A DNA stretch of 64,000 nucleotides from contig NZ_JAMJPJ010000002.1 of NCBI RefSeq assembly GCF_023555005.1, positions 170,220 through 234,219 on the forward strand, given 5' to 3'. The translations under genes and the position numbers were made by a program. Of this stretch, positions 22,447 through 33,620 are shown one piece after another. Under the pieces are notes generated by a model, which saw only the letters and a list, made by a program, of their open reading frames with translations, searched no databases and was not told the origin of the DNA. The stretch comes from Halomonas llamarensis. Lineage in GTDB: Bacteria; Pseudomonadota; Gammaproteobacteria; Pseudomonadales; Halomonadaceae. Within the stretch, counting starts at the first letter, position 1, and each line of letters begins with the position of its first letter.

Positions 22447-24378
22447 TTATTGCCCACGTAAAAACAGTTTATCCAGCGCTCTCATATCCATTTGCGTCCA
22501 GGTGGGGCGGCCATGGTTGCACTGATCACTACGCTCAGTGCGTTCCATATCGCGCAGTAATGCATTCATTTCATCAAGCGTGAGGCGACGGTTCGCTCTG
22601 ACGCTTCCGTGGCACGCCATGGTGGAAAGCAACGTATGGATACGAATCTCTACCTGCTGAGAGCGACCAAAGTGCGCCAACTCTTCTAAAAGCTCACGCA
22701 CAAGCGGCTCGGGGTCGGCCTGTGCCAAAAGCGCTGGAAGCTGCCTCACCAACAGTGTTTCGGGCCCGGCGATATCAAGCTCCACACCCAGCTTAGTGAT
22801 GGCTTCGTATTCACTTTCTACCGTTGCCACCTCCGCACGACTAGCCGCTAGCGACACCGGCACAAGCAACGGCTGGGTGTCTATGCCGTTTTGCGCCCAC
22901 TGGTGTTTCATCCGCTCATAAACGATGCGTTCATGGGCCGCATGCATATCCACCAATACCAGTCCGTCGCGATTTTGCGCCAGAATATACACCCCGTGCA
23001 GCTGCCCTAACGCGTAGCCGAGAGGCGGCGCAGCCGCAGGGTCATGCGGCGGCATACTCGGGGCTACCGCAACCTCGTGCACGGCGTTGGGAGAAGCGGT
23101 GTCGGCTGTTGTTTGGGGCGTAAGCAGTGTCTCCTCGTGATCGGGATGGAGAGCCTGGTAACCCTGCATAAAACGGCGAACCCGCGCCGCCCCCGGATGT
23201 CGATCTGACGCAGGCGCTAGCGCGATACCCTGCTGTTCCCAGCGATGTGGTGCTGCTGATGGCTCATCCGCTAGCGTGGTGGTCTCCTGCACTTGTTCGA
23301 CAGTGGGAGGTAGGGCATTTTCTTCGCCTACTGAATTCTCAGCAACCGGCTGCGTATGCGCCAAACAGTGGTGCAAACTGGAATATAAAAAATCGTGCAC
23401 CATGCGCCCATCGCGAAAGCGCACTTCATGCTTAGTCGGGTGTACGTTAACGTCGACCACATCGGGATCTAAATCCAAATAGAGCACAAACACCGGATGG
23501 CGCCCATTATAGAGGACATCGCGGTAAGCCTGGCGTACCGCGTGCGCCACTAAGCGATCACGCACCACGCGACCATTAACAAAAAAGTACTGCTGATCCG
23601 CCTGGGCGCGCGAGTGTGTGGGTAAGCCCACCCAGCCAGAAAGTCGCAGCGCCCCCGCCTCGCGCTCGATAAAACGGGCATGCTCAATAAAGTTTTTACC
23701 TAACAGTGACGCAATACGCCGTTCGCGGGCCGCCGGTGAATCACCTGGAGGAAGCTGGTGCACGGTTTTCTGATTATGTCGCAATACCCAGGCAATATCG
23801 TAGCGGGAGAGCGCCTGACGTCGAAAAGCTTCTTCAACATGGGCGAATTCAGTCTTTTCCGTCCGCAAAAACTTGCGCCTTGCGGGCGTATTGAAGAAAA
23901 GATCCCGCACGCTCACGCTGGTCCCTCGCGGATGTGGTGCGGGGCTAACCCGCGACTCCATACCGCGCCCTTCCGCCACGACGCGCCAGCCATCACGTGG
24001 GTCGTCTGAGGCGTTGGAAATCAATTCCAAGCGCGACACCGAGCTAATGGACGCCAGTGCCTCGCCACGAAAACCCAGCGAACTGACGCCTTCTAAATCT
24101 TCCAGGCTTTCAATTTTACTGGTCGCATGACGAGCAAGCGCCAAGGGCAAATCCTCCTCCCCAATACCCACGCCGTCATCACGTACTTTAATCAACCGTG
24201 TGCCGCCCTGCTCTACGTCTAGCTCAATACGTCGGCTACCCGCGTCAATGGCATTTTCCAGCAATTCTTTGGTTACCGATGCAGGACGCTCGACCACTTC
24301 GCCAGCAGCAATTTGGTTGGCCAAACGTGGATCAAGCACATGGATACGGGACGCGTGAGTAGCGATCGTTTCGGACAC
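22447..24378 (-). CDS. mutL: DNA mismatch repair protein MutL
   Basis: The mismatch-repair linker ATPase, 643 residues. The GHKL part shows [18 protein letters not shown] and [10 protein letters not shown]. After a variable linker the C-terminal domain carries [12 protein letters not shown], close to the endonuclease motif DQHA(X)2E(X)4E, with supporting ACHGS and CNHGRP motifs near the end. This suggests an endonuclease-competent MutL, unlike E. coli. GTG at 24378 is chosen for the SD GAGGTAACT; the frame to 24450 overlaps the end of amiC. miaA follows. Confidence 0.95.
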   Translation of the reverse strand: MSETIATHASRIHVLDPRLANQIAAGEVVERPASVTKELLENAIDAGSRRIELDVEQGGTRLIKVRDDGVGIGEEDLPLALARHATSKIESLEDLEGVSSLGFRGEALASISSVSRLELISNASDDPRDGWRVVAEGRGMESRVSPAPHPRGTSVSVRDLFFNTPARRKFLRTEKTEFAHVEEAFRRQALSRYDIAWVLRHNQKTVHQLPPGDSPAARERRIASLLGKNFIEHARFIEREAGALRLSGWVGLPTHSRAQADQQYFFVNGRVVRDRLVAHAVRQAYRDVLYNGRHPVFVLYLDLDPDVVDVNVHPTKHEVRFRDGRMVHDFLYSSLHHCLAHTQPVAENSVGEENALPPTVEQVQETTTLADEPSAAPHRWEQQGIALAPASDRHPGAARVRRFMQGYQALHPDHEETLLTPQTTADTASPNAVHEVAVAPSMPPHDPAAAPPLGYALGQLHGVYILAQNRDGLVLVDMHAAHERIVYERMKHQWAQNGIDTQPLLVPVSLAASRAEVATVESEYEAITKLGVELDIAGPETLLVRQLPALLAQADPEPLVRELLEELAHFGRSQQVEIRIHTLLSTMACHGSVRANRRLTLDEMNALLRDMERTERSDQCNHGRPTWTQMDMRALDKLFLRGQ

Positions 24379-24415
24379 AGTTACCTCAAAACGGTTAACA
24401 AAAAACGCGGACCCC

Positions 24416-25891
24416 CTAAGAGTTGGGGATACGTAACACCTGACCAACACGAATCACATCGCCATTGAGGTCGTTGGCCTGCTTTAGATGGTTCACTGGC
24501 ACGCCGTGTTGCACCGCAATCGCTGAAAGCGTATCACCGGACTGAATACGATACTCATCGCCGAGCGGGCCGCGCTGATGGTCGCGCTGCCAAGCGAGCA
24601 GGCTCGACGGCGGTGGATGACGCTCAAAATGCCCTTTCACGCCGTTAAGTAGCGCCGTGGCGATACGCTCTTGATGGCTCGCACTTTTCAACCGACGCTC
24701 TTCGTCCGGGTTGGAAATAAACCCTGTTTCCACCAATAACGAAGGGATGTCGGGCGATTTCAACACCATAAAGCCCGCCTGCTCAACGCGCGATTTATGC
24801 AACCGGTTCACCCGGCTGAGTTGATCAAGCACTTGACCACCAATCGATAGCGAATCGTTAAGCGTGGCGGTCATCGTCAAATCAAGCAATACGCCGCGAA
24901 GCACCTGGTCTTTATCACGCAGTGAAAGGTTACCATCGACACCCCCGATTAGGTCAGCGCGGTTTTCACTGTTAGCCAGCCACTGAGCTGTCTCGGAAGT
25001 CGCCCCGCGCTGAGACAGCGCGTACACGGAACTCCCTTGTGGGCGTGGGCTGGAAAATGCATCGGCATGAATGGAAACAAAAAAGTCGGCTTTTTGCTCG
25101 CGAGCAAGTTGGGTGCGCTGACGCAAACCAATATAGTAGTCACCGTCGCGAATCAGTACCGCTTTAAAGCCAGGCGTTGCATTGACCTTATCGGCCAAGC
25201 GTCGGCTGATTTCCAGCACGATATCTTTTTCGCGGGTGCCGCTAGGCCCAATCGCCCCGGGATCTTCACCTCCGTGGCCAGCGTCGACGGCAATAATAAT
25301 ATCGCGCTTAGGATGCGGTTGTGCTTTTTGCACCGTGGTATCTTCAGGTGCGGTCGACGAGTTACCACCTATATCGCGCTGGGCGCTGGCACGTTGAGCC
25401 GCAATCTCCTGTTCGCGAATCATCGACTCGATCGGGTCAATCGGGTTTTCAATCGCGTTTTCACCCGGGTACTCCAAATCCACCACCAAACGGTGGCCGT
25501 ACTGATCGTTGGGAGGCAGCGTAAAGTGGCGTGGTTCTACCTTCCGATTAAGCTCAAGCACAACACGTAAATCATCGCCGTTACGCCTCCCCGTCCTCAC
25601 GGTAGAAATGGCACTGCCATCTAGCGGCAACGTGCTAACATCGGTAGCCAGTTTGCTTGTATCTATATCGATCACCAGCCGCGAGGGCGAATCGAGGCTA
25701 AAGACATTCGCGTCAACGGCTCCAGAAAGATCAAACACAAGCCGCGCGTGGTCGGGTGCCGCCCAAAGGCGCATACTTTCAACGTTGGCCGCCTTTACGC
25801 TATCGCTTGCGACACTAACGGTAAAAAGCACCGCAACGGCTACCACCTTTCGCCATACATGGGCTGGGCTATCTGCAAGTCGCCTTGTCAT
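24416..25891 (-). CDS. amiC: N-acetylmuramoyl-L-alanine amidase with AMIN and LysM domains
   Basis: A periplasmic zinc amidase that removes stem peptides from septal peptidoglycan during daughter-cell separation. It has 491 residues: signal peptide (cleavage near SVKA), AMIN domain (about residues 35-130), amidase_3 domain (about 195-430) and a C-terminal LysM domain ([17 protein letters not shown]). The amidase_3 zinc and catalytic residues lie in [22 protein letters not shown] and [10 protein letters not shown]. The family name could equally be amiB. tsaE ends 9 bases upstream. Confidence 0.92.
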   Translation of the reverse strand: MTRRLADSPAHVWRKVVAVAVLFTVSVASDSVKAANVESMRLWAAPDHARLVFDLSGAVDANVFSLDSPSRLVIDIDTSKLATDVSTLPLDGSAISTVRTGRRNGDDLRVVLELNRKVEPRHFTLPPNDQYGHRLVVDLEYPGENAIENPIDPIESMIREQEIAAQRASAQRDIGGNSSTAPEDTTVQKAQPHPKRDIIIAVDAGHGGEDPGAIGPSGTREKDIVLEISRRLADKVNATPGFKAVLIRDGDYYIGLRQRTQLAREQKADFFVSIHADAFSSPRPQGSSVYALSQRGATSETAQWLANSENRADLIGGVDGNLSLRDKDQVLRGVLLDLTMTATLNDSLSIGGQVLDQLSRVNRLHKSRVEQAGFMVLKSPDIPSLLVETGFISNPDEERRLKSASHQERIATALLNGVKGHFERHPPPSSLLAWQRDHQRGPLGDEYRIQSGDTLSAIAVQHGVPVNHLKQANDLNGDVIRVGQVLRIPNS

Positions 25892-25900
25892 AACTGCTCG

Positions 25901-26380
25901 CTATTTTGTGCCAACCGATGACTCCCATGCTTTTTCCAACGCAGAAAGCCACTGCTCCCCTCGCTTGGTTTCGGCATTAATGCTAGCCACGCGGCCACTA
26001 TCTGCCACTGACAAGTGAATACGCAGATCTTCCGTGGGGAGCCATCCCTCGCCTCGGCTCGGCCACTCAACCAAACACAAGGCCTCGTCGTCTAGCACAT
26101 CGCGTCCACCGATAAACTCCAGCTCCTCAGGGTCCCCGAGGCGGTATAAATCCAGGTGATAAAGCCGCTGGTCGTTAAGCTCATAAGGCTCAATCAAAGT
26201 ATACGTCGGGCTTTTGACCGCTCCATGATAGCCATGCGCCCTCAATACCCCCCGGGCGAGCGTGGTTTTTCCCGTCCCCAACTCGCCTTCTAGGTAAACG
26301 CGCCCACGCCCTTGAAGCACGCGACCAAGCGCTTCACCAAAGGCAACCTGAAGATCTTCATTGGGCAGCGGCACCTGCAT
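25901..26380 (-). CDS. tsaE: tRNA threonylcarbamoyladenosine biosynthesis ATPase TsaE
   Basis: A small P-loop ATPase that works with TsaB and TsaD in the t6A37 modification of tRNA. The Walker A is LEGELGTGKTTLARG, followed by SPTYTLIEPYEL and HLDLYRLGDPEELEFIG. The ATG at 26380 (159 residues) has GAGGT eight bases upstream. A GTG at 26395 overlapping the nnr stop (GTGA) is an alternative. Confidence 0.93.
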   Translation of the reverse strand: MQVPLPNEDLQVAFGEALGRVLQGRGRVYLEGELGTGKTTLARGVLRAHGYHGAVKSPTYTLIEPYELNDQRLYHLDLYRLGDPEELEFIGGRDVLDDEALCLVEWPSRGEGWLPTEDLRIHLSVADSGRVASINAETKRGEQWLSALEKAWESSVGTK

Positions 26381-26391
26381 GAGAGCAGACC

Positions 26392-27885
26392 TCACGAATT
26401 GATTAATGAACGTGCATAGGATGCCAGATCACTGGCAAGCAAGCCACGTTCACCGTGTTTTGTGGCACCCATATCGGCAGCTAATGCATGTACCACCGTC
26501 GCAAGCCAAGCACTTTCTTCACTCTCGTGTCGTTGCGCTATTAGCGCCCCCAGCATACCGCTTAGCACATCGCCCATGCCGCCACTGGCCATTCCTGGGT
26601 TACCGTACGGACAAATCAACAGACCTCTCGACCCTGCGATCAGCGTACCGGCGCCTTTTAAGATAACCGTGCCGCCACGCTGTTGCTGCAGTGCGAGTGC
26701 TGCGGCGGGCCGATCAGCCTGCACCTCTTTGGGGCTAATTCCGAGCAGCCGCGCGGCCTCGCCGGGATGCGGCGTTAACACCCAGTTATCACGACGGGTA
26801 TCAGCCCAGTGACTGGCTAAAAGATTGAGCCCATCGGCATCAATCACAAGTGGCTTATCGGTATTCAGTGCGCTTTGCAACATCGCCTGCCCCCATGCCC
26901 CTTGGCCAAGGCCGGGCCCTACCACCACCACATCGCTTTGCTCAGGCAACTCGCCTAACTCTGCCGCGCCCCGTACGCCGTGGGCCATCACCTCTGGGCA
27001 GCGCATAAGGCTCGCCACCACGTGCTCAGGTGCTGTCGCCAGGCTGATTTTACCCGCCCCAAGCCGCGCGGCCGCCTGAGAGGCTAAGAGCCCCGCACCG
27101 CCAAAGCCCGGTGCGCCGCCCAGCACCAACACATGCCCCATGTCGCCCTTGTGCGCTGTACGCTTGCGCGGCGTAAACGCCTCTGCCAGCAGCGTTTCGC
27201 TTAAGCGCCAAGCCGTCGGTGGGATATCAAAATAGGCCTGCGACTTCACTCCCAGCGGGCGAAAGTCAATCTCGCCAATATACGCCGGTGCCTCGCCCGT
27301 ATGTAAGCCGATTTTGTCGCCGATAAAGGTCACCGTGCACGCGGCCTGTACGGCCACTCCAAGCACCGCCCCGGTATCAGCGGCAAGCCCTGACGGGATA
27401 TCAATCGCCAACACCGGCTTTGCGGCAGCATTCAAAGCCTTAATGGCATCACGAAAACGCCCGGCCACTTCGCCATTCAAGCCAGTGCCTAAGAGCGCAT
27501 CAACAACCACTTCCCCGCTTAGCACGAGATCTGGCCGCCAAGGTTCATCACACACACCGGCAGCAGTGGCGAGCTCAGCGGCTTTTAGCGCATCGTTTTT
27601 GAGCTCACTTATCGGCTTGAGCGTGACGCGCTGCACCTTTAGCCCCGACTGTGCGGCAAGTGCGGCAAACACATGACCATCGCCCCCGTTATTACCACCA
27701 CCACAAAGCACGCTGACTGTGCGCGCTTGCGGCCAGCGAGCGCGAAAACTGTGCCAGGCACTCGATGCTGCGCGCTGCATCAGGGCAAAACCATCGATAC
27801 CGCTGGCAATGGTACGACGATCTAACTCGCCTACCTGCTCGGCCGTGTAGAGCGGCCTGAGCGCTGAAGATCTTAATAAGCTCAC
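26392..27885 (-). CDS. nnr: Bifunctional NAD(P)HX epimerase / ADP-dependent NAD(P)HX dehydratase
   Basis: Repairs hydrated NADH and NADPH. The N-terminal YjeF_N epimerase domain (about residues 1-215) shows CGGGNNGGDGHVFAAL. The C-terminal ribokinase-like dehydratase domain shows GPGLGQGAWG, VIDADGLNLLAS, LTPHPGEAARLLG and GMASGGMGDVLSGM. It has 497 residues. GTG at 27885 has AAAGGAG six bases upstream; an ATG 13 codons earlier has none. It is divergent from queG with a 71-base gap and leads the tsaE-amiC-mutL operon. Confidence 0.94.
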   Translation of the reverse strand: MSLLRSSALRPLYTAEQVGELDRRTIASGIDGFALMQRAASSAWHSFRARWPQARTVSVLCGGGNNGGDGHVFAALAAQSGLKVQRVTLKPISELKNDALKAAELATAAGVCDEPWRPDLVLSGEVVVDALLGTGLNGEVAGRFRDAIKALNAAAKPVLAIDIPSGLAADTGAVLGVAVQAACTVTFIGDKIGLHTGEAPAYIGEIDFRPLGVKSQAYFDIPPTAWRLSETLLAEAFTPRKRTAHKGDMGHVLVLGGAPGFGGAGLLASQAAARLGAGKISLATAPEHVVASLMRCPEVMAHGVRGAAELGELPEQSDVVVVGPGLGQGAWGQAMLQSALNTDKPLVIDADGLNLLASHWADTRRDNWVLTPHPGEAARLLGISPKEVQADRPAAALALQQQRGGTVILKGAGTLIAGSRGLLICPYGNPGMASGGMGDVLSGMLGALIAQRHESEESAWLATVVHALAADMGATKHGERGLLASDLASYARSLINS

Positions 27886-27956
27886 GGAATCTCCTTTCGC
27901 ATGCTGTGACGTTAGCGTTAGCATAGCGTGCTCATGTTTACGGCTGTACTGCTATT

Positions 27957-29129
27957 ATGCCCAACCCTAGCGCATCCCATCCTGCTAAGCCCGCACACAG
28001 TGCCAATCAACCTTCTTTGGCAAGCCAGCCTGAGGTGCTTTCCACCGCGACGCTTGCAGGTCTTGCCGATGACATCAAACGCTGGGGTGGTGAACTGGGT
28101 TTTCAGCAGGTCGGCATTACCGACACCGAGCTTGCCGACCACGAGCAGCACCTAAATACGTGGCTGGATCACGGCTACCACGGTGACATGGGGTTTATGG
28201 CCAAACATGGTACTAAGCGAACCCGCCCTGCTGAGTTGGAACCTGGCACACAGCGCGTGATCAGCGTGCGCATGGACTATCTCCCGACTGAGGTCGACAA
28301 CGTCAAACAGCTACAAACGCCCGAGCGTGCCTATATTTCACGCTATGCCCTAGGGCGCGATTATCACAAACTGATGCGTAAACGCCTGGCGCAACTGGCC
28401 AAAAAGATTGAACATGCGGTCGGCTCCTTCGGTTACCGCGCCTTTGTCGATTCTGCCCCGGTGATGGAACGCGCTTTAGCGCAAAAAGCCGGACTCGGCT
28501 GGTTTGGTAAAAACGCCATGCTGCTTACCCCAAAAGCGGGGTCGCTATTTTTCCTCGGCGAGCTCTACACCGATCTACCGCTACCGACTGATTCACCTTT
28601 CGCGCACGAACACTGCGGCAGCTGCGATGCCTGCCAACGCGTTTGTCCTACCGGGGCCATCGTGGCGGATAAAGTCGTCGATTCGCGCAAGTGCATCTCG
28701 TATCTCACCATTGAGCTTCACGGCGCGATTCCGCTCGAATATCGCCGCGCCATGGGCAATCGCATCTACGGCTGCGACGACTGCCAACTTTTTTGCCCCT
28801 TCACTCGCTTTGCCCAGCCAACGCAAGAAGCGGACTTTCACCCGCGCCACGATCTTGACCGCGCTGAGCTACTCACCCTTTTTGCCTGGAGCGAAGAAGA
28901 ATTTTTGGACAAAACCGCCGGCAGCGCAATCCGCCGCATCGGCTATCCCCGCTGGCTGCGCAACATTGCCGTGGCACTGGGAAATGCACCATGGAGCGAG
29001 GCAGTGAACGCCGCCCTCTGGGCACGCCGAAGCTTCCCCAATGCCTTAGTGCGCGAACACGTCGCCTGGGCGCTGGCCGAGCAGCGCCAAAAACGTCACG
29101 CGCGCATCGCCACAGTCGCGCACTACTAG
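27957..29129 (+). CDS. queG: Epoxyqueuosine reductase QueG
   Basis: Cobalamin-dependent last step of queuosine synthesis in tRNA. It has 390 residues. Two 4Fe-4S clusters are marked by CGSCDACQRVCPTGAI and CDDCQLFCPF, after the N-terminal DUF1730-type domain (RYALGRDYHKLMRKRL). A hydrophilic N-terminal extension of about 30 residues precedes the conserved part, so the true start could be slightly later. Its cobalamin need may relate to the cobO gene elsewhere in the window. It converges on orn with a gap of 8 bases. Confidence 0.94.
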   Translation: MPNPSASHPAKPAHSANQPSLASQPEVLSTATLAGLADDIKRWGGELGFQQVGITDTELADHEQHLNTWLDHGYHGDMGFMAKHGTKRTRPAELEPGTQRVISVRMDYLPTEVDNVKQLQTPERAYISRYALGRDYHKLMRKRLAQLAKKIEHAVGSFGYRAFVDSAPVMERALAQKAGLGWFGKNAMLLTPKAGSLFFLGELYTDLPLPTDSPFAHEHCGSCDACQRVCPTGAIVADKVVDSRKCISYLTIELHGAIPLEYRRAMGNRIYGCDDCQLFCPFTRFAQPTQEADFHPRHDLDRAELLTLFAWSEEEFLDKTAGSAIRRIGYPRWLRNIAVALGNAPWSEAVNAALWARRSFPNALVREHVAWALAEQRQKRHARIATVAHY

Positions 29130-29137
29130 CCTAGCAC

Positions 29138-29722
29138 TCACTCCTCCTCCTCGTCGGAGGTAACGTCCACGCGCAAGAAAGTATTGCGATAATGCGCTAG
29201 TTCATCGATAGATTCTTTTATATCATCCATCGCCAAGTGCGCATTACGTTTTTTAAAGCCAGCCGTGGCGCCGGGATTCCAGCGCTTAGCAAGCTCCTTG
29301 AGAGTCGACACATCCAAATTACGGTAGTGAAAAAAGGCCAAAAGCTCGGGCATCTCACGCTCTAAAAAGCGCCGATCCTGATGGATGCTGTTACCGCACA
29401 TTGGCGATGAGCCTGCCACCGAATAGTGCTGCAAAAACGCCAACGTTTCACGTTCAGCACTAGCCGTATCGGTTTGGCTCGCCTTAACGCGCGCCGTGAG
29501 TCCCGACTCTCCGTGCGTCTTGGTGCACCACTCATCCATGCCATCGAGAAGGCTGTCGGGCTGCTTCACCGCGATGACCGGGCCTTCTGCCACAACGTTT
29601 AAATCAGCATCGGTGATCAGCGTAGCCACCTCAATGATGCGCTCTTTCTCTGGGTCAAGACCGGTCATTTCCAAATCAATCCAGACCAGCAAATCTTTGC
29701 GTGGCGCGCGCGTTTCGCTCAT
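29138..29722 (-). CDS. orn: Oligoribonuclease
   Basis: A DEDDh 3'-5' exoribonuclease that degrades short oligonucleotides, including linearised cyclic di-GMP. It has 194 residues. Acidic motifs are seen in [28 protein letters not shown] and [12 protein letters not shown]. The start at 29722 has AAGGGGA eight bases upstream and gives [17 protein letters not shown] longer frame to 29785 lacks support. It is divergent from rsgA, the same pair as in Pseudomonas. Confidence 0.95.
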   Translation of the reverse strand: MSETRAPRKDLLVWIDLEMTGLDPEKERIIEVATLITDADLNVVAEGPVIAVKQPDSLLDGMDEWCTKTHGESGLTARVKASQTDTASAERETLAFLQHYSVAGSSPMCGNSIHQDRRFLEREMPELLAFFHYRNLDVSTLKELAKRWNPGATAGFKKRNAHLAMDDIKESIDELAHYRNTFLRVDVTSDEEEE

Positions 29723-29869
29723 GCTCAATTCCCCTTTCACGCGGTAGCGGCCAAATAGCCCCACCGACAAAAAAAATCCGTACAATACGCACTATTGTAC
29801 CTATGAATACCCTTTTGGATACGTGTTCATCGACACGTGCTGATAAGCGGTACCGACGATCAGGTGGCC

Positions 29870-30910
29870 ATGAGCAAACGTAAATTAAGCCGACAGCAGC
29901 GCTGGCGGGTCGAGAAGGTTCAGTCAGAACGTGCCCAACGCGCTGAAAAGCGCGATACACAGGATGCCGAGAAGCTTGCCGCTGGCGAATACGGGGCCGA
30001 ACAGCCGGGTCGCGTGATGGCACATTTTGGGCGCACGCTAGAGGTGCGCAATGCCGATGGTGTGCCTGTGCGCTGCCACTTGCGTGCCAATCTGGACGGA
30101 CTGGTGACCGGCGACCGCGTCATCTGGCGGGCCGGTCAGGAAGGCTCCGGGGTAGTGGTGGCCCGCGACGAACGCGCAAGCGTGCTCAAGCGCCCTGATG
30201 CACGCGGCTTGCTCAAACCGGTAGCGGCCAATATTGACCAGATACTCATCGTTTTTGCTGTCGAACCCGCGCCTCATCCCAATTTGATCGACCGTTATTT
30301 AGTCGCTGCCGAAGCCACCGGTATTGCACCCGTGCTGGTGCTCAATAAAACCGACTTACTACCGGACGATGGTGGCGAGTTGGGGCAGCTACTGGAGCGC
30401 TACCGCCATTTAGGCTACACCGTGGTACGCGCGACGACCGCGACAGATTCAGGATTGGATGCACTGCGTCGCCAGCTTGAAGGACGCACGTCGGTATTTG
30501 TCGGCCAAAGCGGCGTGGGCAAGTCATCGCTCATCGACCTGCTGCTGCCCGATGAAACCCTGCGCATCGGGGCGCTGTCTGAAGATTCGCGCAAAGGCAC
30601 CCATACGACGACAACGGCACGGCTTTATGCCATGCGTACGGATGAAGTCATCGACGGTGAATTGATCGACTCGCCAGGGATTCGTGAATTTGGCCTGATT
30701 CATCTTGATGAAAAGGCGGTCACCGACGGTTTCATTGAGTTCCGGCCGTTTATCGGTCACTGCCGTTTTCGCGACTGCCGCCACCGTGCTGAGCCGGGAT
30801 GTGCTTTACTTGAAGCGGTCGAGGCAGGCAATATCCATCCAGAACGATTTGCCAGCTACAGGCGTATTGTTGATAGCTTGAACGCTGAACCCCTAAGGAG
30901 TCGCCCATGA
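29870..30910 (+). CDS. rsgA: Ribosome small-subunit biogenesis GTPase RsgA
   Basis: A circularly permuted GTPase for late 30S maturation. It has 346 residues: N-terminal OB fold, then G4 NKTDLL before G1 VGQSGVGKSSLID and G3 DSPGIREFG. A C-terminal zinc motif, CRFRDCRHRAEPGC, follows. The ATG at 29870 has AGGTGG close upstream; a GTG at 29837 is possible but less family-like. The stop overlaps the rhdA start (ATGA). Confidence 0.95.
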   Translation: MSKRKLSRQQRWRVEKVQSERAQRAEKRDTQDAEKLAAGEYGAEQPGRVMAHFGRTLEVRNADGVPVRCHLRANLDGLVTGDRVIWRAGQEGSGVVVARDERASVLKRPDARGLLKPVAANIDQILIVFAVEPAPHPNLIDRYLVAAEATGIAPVLVLNKTDLLPDDGGELGQLLERYRHLGYTVVRATTATDSGLDALRRQLEGRTSVFVGQSGVGKSSLIDLLLPDETLRIGALSEDSRKGTHTTTTARLYAMRTDEVIDGELIDSPGIREFGLIHLDEKAVTDGFIEFRPFIGHCRFRDCRHRAEPGCALLEAVEAGNIHPERFASYRRIVDSLNAEPLRSRP

Positions 30911-31749
30911 GCACCGAGAGCCATTCGTCTGAAACCAACGTGCTGCCGCTGATTGTTGAGCCCGAACAGCTTCAGGCGTGCCTGGACGATCCCCAGCTAC
31001 TCGTCATCGATGTACCGGCAAGCGCTGACAGCTATCGCCAGGGCCATGTGCCCGGCGCCATTTTCCTAGACTTCCGCTACTTGATGCACGGCGAAGGGCC
31101 TGTTCCCAACGACGTTCCTAGCATTGAGGCACTTTCGCGGCTATTCAGCACGCTCGGCCTTACCCGCGATACCCATGTCGTCGCCTACGACGACGAAGGC
31201 GGCGGCTGGGCGGCACGGCTTTTGTGGACATTAGAGCTGATCGGGCATACCCGCTACTCTTATTTAAATGGCGGCATTCACGCGTGGCGCGGTAAGGGCC
31301 TGCCTGAAAGCACGCCCCCCAGCGCTCCGACCCCGAGCGAGTACCACGCTGAGATTCTCAATCCCCAGGTGCGCATTACCTGCGATGAGATCAAAGAGCG
31401 GCTAGATGACAAGCAGTTCGCCATCTGGGATGCACGCTCAAGCGGCGAGTACAACGGCGAATTGGGCAACAACAAGCATTTAGGTCATATCCCGGGCGCA
31501 GTCAACATGGATTGGCTCAACGCGATGGACCGCGAACGCAATCTGCGTATCCGCGACTACGCCGAGCTTGTCACCGAGCTTGAGGCAATGGGGTTAACCG
31601 CAGAGATGGAAATTGCCACCCACTGCCAGAGCCACCACCGCAGCAGCTTCACCTGGTTGGTTGGCAAGGCGCTGGGCTATAACATGCGCGGCTATGCTGG
31701 CTCCTGGGGCGAGTGGGGCAACCGCGACGACACGCCGATCGAGAAGTGA
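30907..31749 (+). CDS. rhdA: Tandem-rhodanese sulfurtransferase, RhdA type
   Basis: A two-domain thiosulfate/mercaptopyruvate sulfurtransferase of 280 residues. The N-terminal domain is inactive in appearance; the C-terminal one carries the active-site Cys240 in the loop CQSHHR, very close to the CQTHHR loop of Azotobacter vinelandii RhdA. AAGGAG lies 6 bases before the ATG. It overlaps rsgA by four bases and the likely psd start by a few, in the conserved rsgA-rhdA-psd order. Confidence 0.9.
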   Translation: MSTESHSSETNVLPLIVEPEQLQACLDDPQLLVIDVPASADSYRQGHVPGAIFLDFRYLMHGEGPVPNDVPSIEALSRLFSTLGLTRDTHVVAYDDEGGGWAARLLWTLELIGHTRYSYLNGGIHAWRGKGLPESTPPSAPTPSEYHAEILNPQVRITCDEIKERLDDKQFAIWDARSSGEYNGELGNNKHLGHIPGAVNMDWLNAMDRERNLRIRDYAELVTELEAMGLTAEMEIATHCQSHHRSSFTWLVGKALGYNMRGYAGSWGEWGNRDDTPIEK

Positions 31750-32615
31750 TCCAATCAAAAAGCGATAACACGACCGTGACCGTTTCCCAAAAAGCCTTTG
31801 CGTTGATGCAATACCCGCTACCCCACCACGGACTTTCCCGTCTGGTGGGTAAATTTGCCGAGTGCGACACCCCGTGGCTTAAAAATGCGTTAATCAAAAC
31901 TTTTATCCAGCGTTTTAACGTGGATATGAGCCAAGCGCTGGAGCCAGACTCGGCGGCTTATACCACCTTTAACGACTTTTTTACTCGCGCGCTCAAAGCC
32001 AATGCCCGCCCGATTCACGAAGGCATCATCAGCCCCGCCGACGGCACGCTTTCCCAGTACGGCCGCCTCCAGGCTGGCCAGCTCGTGCAAGCTAAAGGGC
32101 ATACCTACTCCGCGCAAACCCTGCTCGGTGGCGATACGGCACTGGCAGAAGAATTTCTCGGTGGCAGTTTTGCCACGGTGTATCTGTCGCCTAAGGATTA
32201 TCACCGCGTACACATGCCGATGACCGGCACGTTGCGCGAAATGATTTACGTGCCGGGAAGGCTATTCTCGGTCAACCAGGCCACGGCCAACTATGTGCCG
32301 GGCCTCTTTGCCCGCAACGAACGCCTGGTATGCATTTTTGATACCGAACAGGGGCCAATGGCCATGGTGCTGGTAGGGGCCATGATTGTCGCGGCGATTG
32401 AAACCGTCTGGTTGGGCCAGGTCACGCCGCTTTCCGGCCACCCTCAGCGCATGCAGTTTGGCCAACCCATCACCCTGGAAAAAGGCGCTGAAATGGGCCG
32501 CTTCAAGCTCGGCTCCACAGTGGTGATGTGCTTTGCCAAACCGGTCTATTTCGAAGAGCGCCCCCTCGCCACGATGGTCAGCATGGGGGAGTCGCTGGGA
32601 ATTATTGATAGCTGA
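31746..32615 (+). CDS. psd: Phosphatidylserine decarboxylase proenzyme
   Basis: Makes phosphatidylethanolamine from phosphatidylserine at the inner membrane. The self-cleavage site LGST is present (cleavage before Ser257 in this numbering, bases 32514-32516), which creates the pyruvoyl group. [13 protein letters not shown] and [13 protein letters not shown] are family hallmarks. The start is uncertain: GTG at 31746 overlaps the rhdA stop (GTGA) and GTG at 31776 is also possible; neither has a strong SD. Length from 31746 is 289 residues. Confidence 0.94.
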   Translation: MIQSKSDNTTVTVSQKAFALMQYPLPHHGLSRLVGKFAECDTPWLKNALIKTFIQRFNVDMSQALEPDSAAYTTFNDFFTRALKANARPIHEGIISPADGTLSQYGRLQAGQLVQAKGHTYSAQTLLGGDTALAEEFLGGSFATVYLSPKDYHRVHMPMTGTLREMIYVPGRLFSVNQATANYVPGLFARNERLVCIFDTEQGPMAMVLVGAMIVAAIETVWLGQVTPLSGHPQRMQFGQPITLEKGAEMGRFKLGSTVVMCFAKPVYFEERPLATMVSMGESLGIIDS

Positions 32616-32627
32616 TAGCGGTGATGT

Positions 32628-33608
32628 TTAACAATTAGGCGTCGAGAACGCCAGCACGTCTTCCAGGCGTGCTTTGCCAAGCGCCAGTTGAACCAGGCGG
32701 TCAATACCCAGCGCCACCCCAGCCCCATCCGGCATGCCATGCTCAAGGGCGGCCAGCAGGCGTTCATCCACGTCCACCTCGGGCAAGCCCAAGCGTCGGC
32801 GCTCGGCATTATCTTCAATGAAGCGGGCACGCTGCTCAGCCGCATCGGTCAGTTCATCGTAACCATTGGCCAATTCAATGCCGTTTAGATAAAGCTCAAA
32901 GCGTGAGGCGACCCACTCACCGTCCGTGTCTTGATGGCGGCGGGCCAGTGCCGCCTGGCTTGCTGGGTAATCCATCACCACACTCAGCTCGTTGTTTCCC
33001 AATTGAGGCTCAATCACCAGCCCCATCAACAAATCGAGGCACGTATCGCGTCCCTCCTTCGCCATCGCCCCGGTCGGCATCTGACCGCGCTCAGCCGCGA
33101 GCCTGCGCAACACCTCAAGTGACGTCGTGAACGGGTCGACCGCCAAATAGGTATGAAAAAGCTGACGATAGCGGTAATGCACCACCGGCCCGTGAAAACG
33201 GGGCAACATATTATCGACCAGGGTGGTCGTTTCCTCAATCAGATCTGCCAGGCTAAATTCTGGGCGGTACCATTCCAGCATAGTGAATTCGAGGTTGTGC
33301 CGGGCGCCCACCTCGCCATCGCGGAAGCTCTTTGCGAGCTGAAAAATGGGCCCGCTACCTGCTGCCAGCAACCGCTTCATATGAAATTCCGGCGAGGTTT
33401 GCAGCCACAGCCGACGTTGACCTCTATCAGTACGCGCCATCGTGGAAAGCGAGACCAGATGAACATCGGTGCTGCCCCCCTGCCCTAAAACCGGCGTTTC
33501 CACCTCAAGCACATCGCGCGCCGCAAAAAAGCGGCGCACGCTCGCCAGTAAACGGGCTCGCTCACGCAGCGTCTCGATCATTGCCGTCGGTCGCCAACTT
33601 TCCGTCAT
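32628..33608 (-). CDS. epmA: EF-P--(R)-beta-lysine ligase EpmA
   Basis: A lysyl-tRNA synthetase paralogue that attaches (R)-beta-lysine to Lys34 of elongation factor P. It has 326 residues with class II synthetase motifs (RDGEVGARHNLEFTMLEWY, GVALGIDRLVQLAL) and no anticodon-binding domain. GGAG lies nine bases before the ATG at 33608; the frame to 33656 runs into the efp terminator. It follows efp on the same strand, separated by that terminator. Confidence 0.94.
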   Translation of the reverse strand: MTESWRPTAMIETLRERARLLASVRRFFAARDVLEVETPVLGQGGSTDVHLVSLSTMARTDRGQRRLWLQTSPEFHMKRLLAAGSGPIFQLAKSFRDGEVGARHNLEFTMLEWYRPEFSLADLIEETTTLVDNMLPRFHGPVVHYRYRQLFHTYLAVDPFTTSLEVLRRLAAERGQMPTGAMAKEGRDTCLDLLMGLVIEPQLGNNELSVVMDYPASQAALARRHQDTDGEWVASRFELYLNGIELANGYDELTDAAEQRARFIEDNAERRRLGLPEVDVDERLLAALEHGMPDGAGVALGIDRLVQLALGKARLEDVLAFSTPNC

Positions 33609-33620
33609 TGGCTTTTCTCC

